Position numbers and translations under genes: made by a program | Shown: piece by piece, positions 6,671 through 7,606 of the stretch | How positions within the stretch are numbered: position 1 is the stretch's first letter | Layout of the letters: each line of letters opens with the position of its first letter | Origin: an uncultured Eubacteriales bacterium | Lineage (GTDB): Bacteria; Bacillota; Clostridia; Christensenellales; CAG-138 | Direction: 5' to 3' | Assembly (NCBI GenBank): GCA_900543475.1 | Contig: UQRU01000102.1 | Span: forward strand, 1-7,606 | Length of the DNA stretch: 7,606 nt | Notes under the pieces: model-generated | Databases searched by the model: none | The model's input: only the letters and a program-made list of their open reading frames with translations | What the model was told of the DNA's origin: nothing

Positions 6671-7422
6671 GAACCTTCTTTTTTATAATAGGCAGCCTGC
6701 TGACCCTGGATACCCTGGCCCTCTCCTTTGTCTCCAACGGCAACCTGGGCACCTATATGCCCGCCATCCTGGGCATCCCCCTGGTGATCCTGGCCCTATT
6801 CTATCCCGCCTTTACCGCCTGGTTCGCCACCCCTCTGGGCCACGGCTTCAAGGTCCTGGTCATCTGCCTGTACGCCGCCTTCTTCCTGGTGGTGGGAGCC
6901 ATGACCTGCCTGCTCAAAAGCGCCACCCGGACCCCAGTGGAGCCGGACCGGGACGTGTTGATCGTGCTGGGCTGCGCCGTGCGCAAAGGCCGGCCCACCC
7001 TGACCCTGCGCAACCGGCTGGATACGGCCCTGGCCTATCTGGAGCAGAGCCCCCATACCACCGTGATCGTCAGCGGGGGCAAAGGGCCGGACGAGGCCCT
7101 GTCCGAGGCCCAGGCCATGGCGGATTACCTGATCGCCCACGGCTTCCCCCGGGAGCGGATCATCCTGGAGGACCAGTCCACCAGCACCTATGAAAACTTC
7201 CGGTTCTGCAAGGACATCCTGGACGCCCGCTTCCCGGCGGACGCTTCCGTCGCCTTTGTCACCACCGGCTTTCACGTATACCGCTCCCGCCGGGTAGCGG
7301 CCATGCACGGCATCGCCGCCGATGGGATCCCCGCCCGGGACGTATGGTACAGCGCCCCCAACAACTACATCCGGGAGGGCATCGCGGTGATCATCTATAC
7401 CCTCACCGGCAAGCTCACCTGA
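6667..7422 (+). CDS. Membrane-anchored DUF218/YdcF-like protein
   Basis: The 251-aa product has about three N-terminal membrane helices (roughly residues 4-22, 31-52 and 60-83) and then a DUF218 domain from about residue 95 to 245. Family signs are the strand DVLIVLGCAV (96-105), the Arg-Leu helix near 115-124, VSGG (135-138), SEAQAM (146-151), the E...ST.T.EN block (168-177) and TGFHVYRSRRVA (200-211). Relatives include E. coli YdcF, SanA and ElyC, the last two linked to envelope integrity and peptidoglycan precursor metabolism; the biochemical activity is unsettled, so I give no symbol. The start codon overlaps the transporter stop by 4 nt and has GGAGG at 6653-6657, 9 nt upstream. Tight coupling suggests a shared envelope or export role, which is inference. 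The gene is complete, but the contig ends 184 nt later. Confidence 0.88.
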   Translation: MRTFFFIIGSLLTLDTLALSFVSNGNLGTYMPAILGIPLVILALFYPAFTAWFATPLGHGFKVLVICLYAAFFLVVGAMTCLLKSATRTPVEPDRDVLIVLGCAVRKGRPTLTLRNRLDTALAYLEQSPHTTVIVSGGKGPDEALSEAQAMADYLIAHGFPRERIILEDQSTSTYENFRFCKDILDARFPADASVAFVTTGFHVYRSRRVAAMHGIAADGIPARDVWYSAPNNYIREGIAVIIYTLTGKLT

Positions 7423-7606
7423 CGATATTCGGGGCTGCCCAGGGGGTTCCAACTTCCCCGCCTCCGCAGCGCGCCCATCGGCCCAACGGGGGGGCGGCGG
7501 GCGCGCCCAGCGCGCACAAAGCAGGGGCGGGGGGGGCCGGTTGGGCGCCAACCCCCGGCGTCACATTCACCCGCTTTGCAGGGGGAAGATGGGGGGCGGG
7601 GGGTTG
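7423..7606. other. GC-rich contig end without a gene
   Basis: No credible coding frame lies after the DUF218 stop codon. From about 7487 the sequence is dominated by G runs and CG-rich patches, resembling the opposite contig end, and is probably unreliable. A 6-bp inverted repeat GGTTGG/CCAACC (7539-7544 and 7548-7553) and a longer-range match GCCCAAC/GTTGGGC (7481-7487 and 7540-7546) are present. Neither has a T tract, so I cannot call a terminator for the operon. Confidence 0.6.

Noticed and set aside
6796..7551. Minus-strand open frame of 251 codons
   Set aside because: It is antisense to the DUF218 gene and starts in the unreliable contig end.
7481..7553. Terminator for the transporter/DUF218 operon
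   Set aside because: Inverted repeats exist, but there is no T tract and the sequence is low-complexity and probably erroneous.

Overview
The window looks like a short contig from a fairly GC-rich (about 60% by eye) member of the Bacillota, probably a gut Clostridia of the Oscillospirales type. The signs are a secA-prfB gene pair, strong AGGAGG-type ribosome binding sites, sigma-A-like promoters, rho-independent terminators, and short lipoproteins with Pro/Thr-rich linkers. The lineage is an inference from style and synteny, not from a marker search. Both ends (about 1-105 and 7423-7606) run into long G and C homopolymers and are probably unreliable sequence at contig ends.

Layout. On the minus strand, secA (SecA preprotein translocase ATPase, 918 aa) is followed after 40 nt by prfB (peptide chain release factor 2). 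prfB is split by the classical in-frame UGA and needs a +1 programmed frameshift; the joined product is 366 aa. Its upstream reading frame starts at a TTG at 2683. The two genes share a promoter upstream of secA and end at a hairpin terminator at about 1434-1460. Further along the minus strand are two tandem paralogous small lipoprotein genes (840-1343 and 173-670). Each has its own promoter, ribosome binding site and terminator. Their proteins share a C-terminal domain of about 105 residues that I cannot name.

On the plus strand, divergent from secA, lies a two-gene operon. It encodes an EamA/DMT-family 10-TM transporter (5726-6670) and, overlapping it by an ATGA junction, a membrane-anchored DUF218/YdcF-like protein (6667-7422).

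The secA-prfB block is housekeeping (protein export and translation termination). The lipoproteins and the transporter/DUF218 pair are envelope genes of unknown substrate. I found no clear sign of a new multi-gene system. The points most worth a second look are: the two lipoprotein genes share an almost identical 3' flank although their proteins are only about half identical; the prfB frameshift site has its Shine-Dalgarno-like stimulator in an unusual register; and a perfect 12-bp inverted repeat lies between the prfB stop codon and its terminator.
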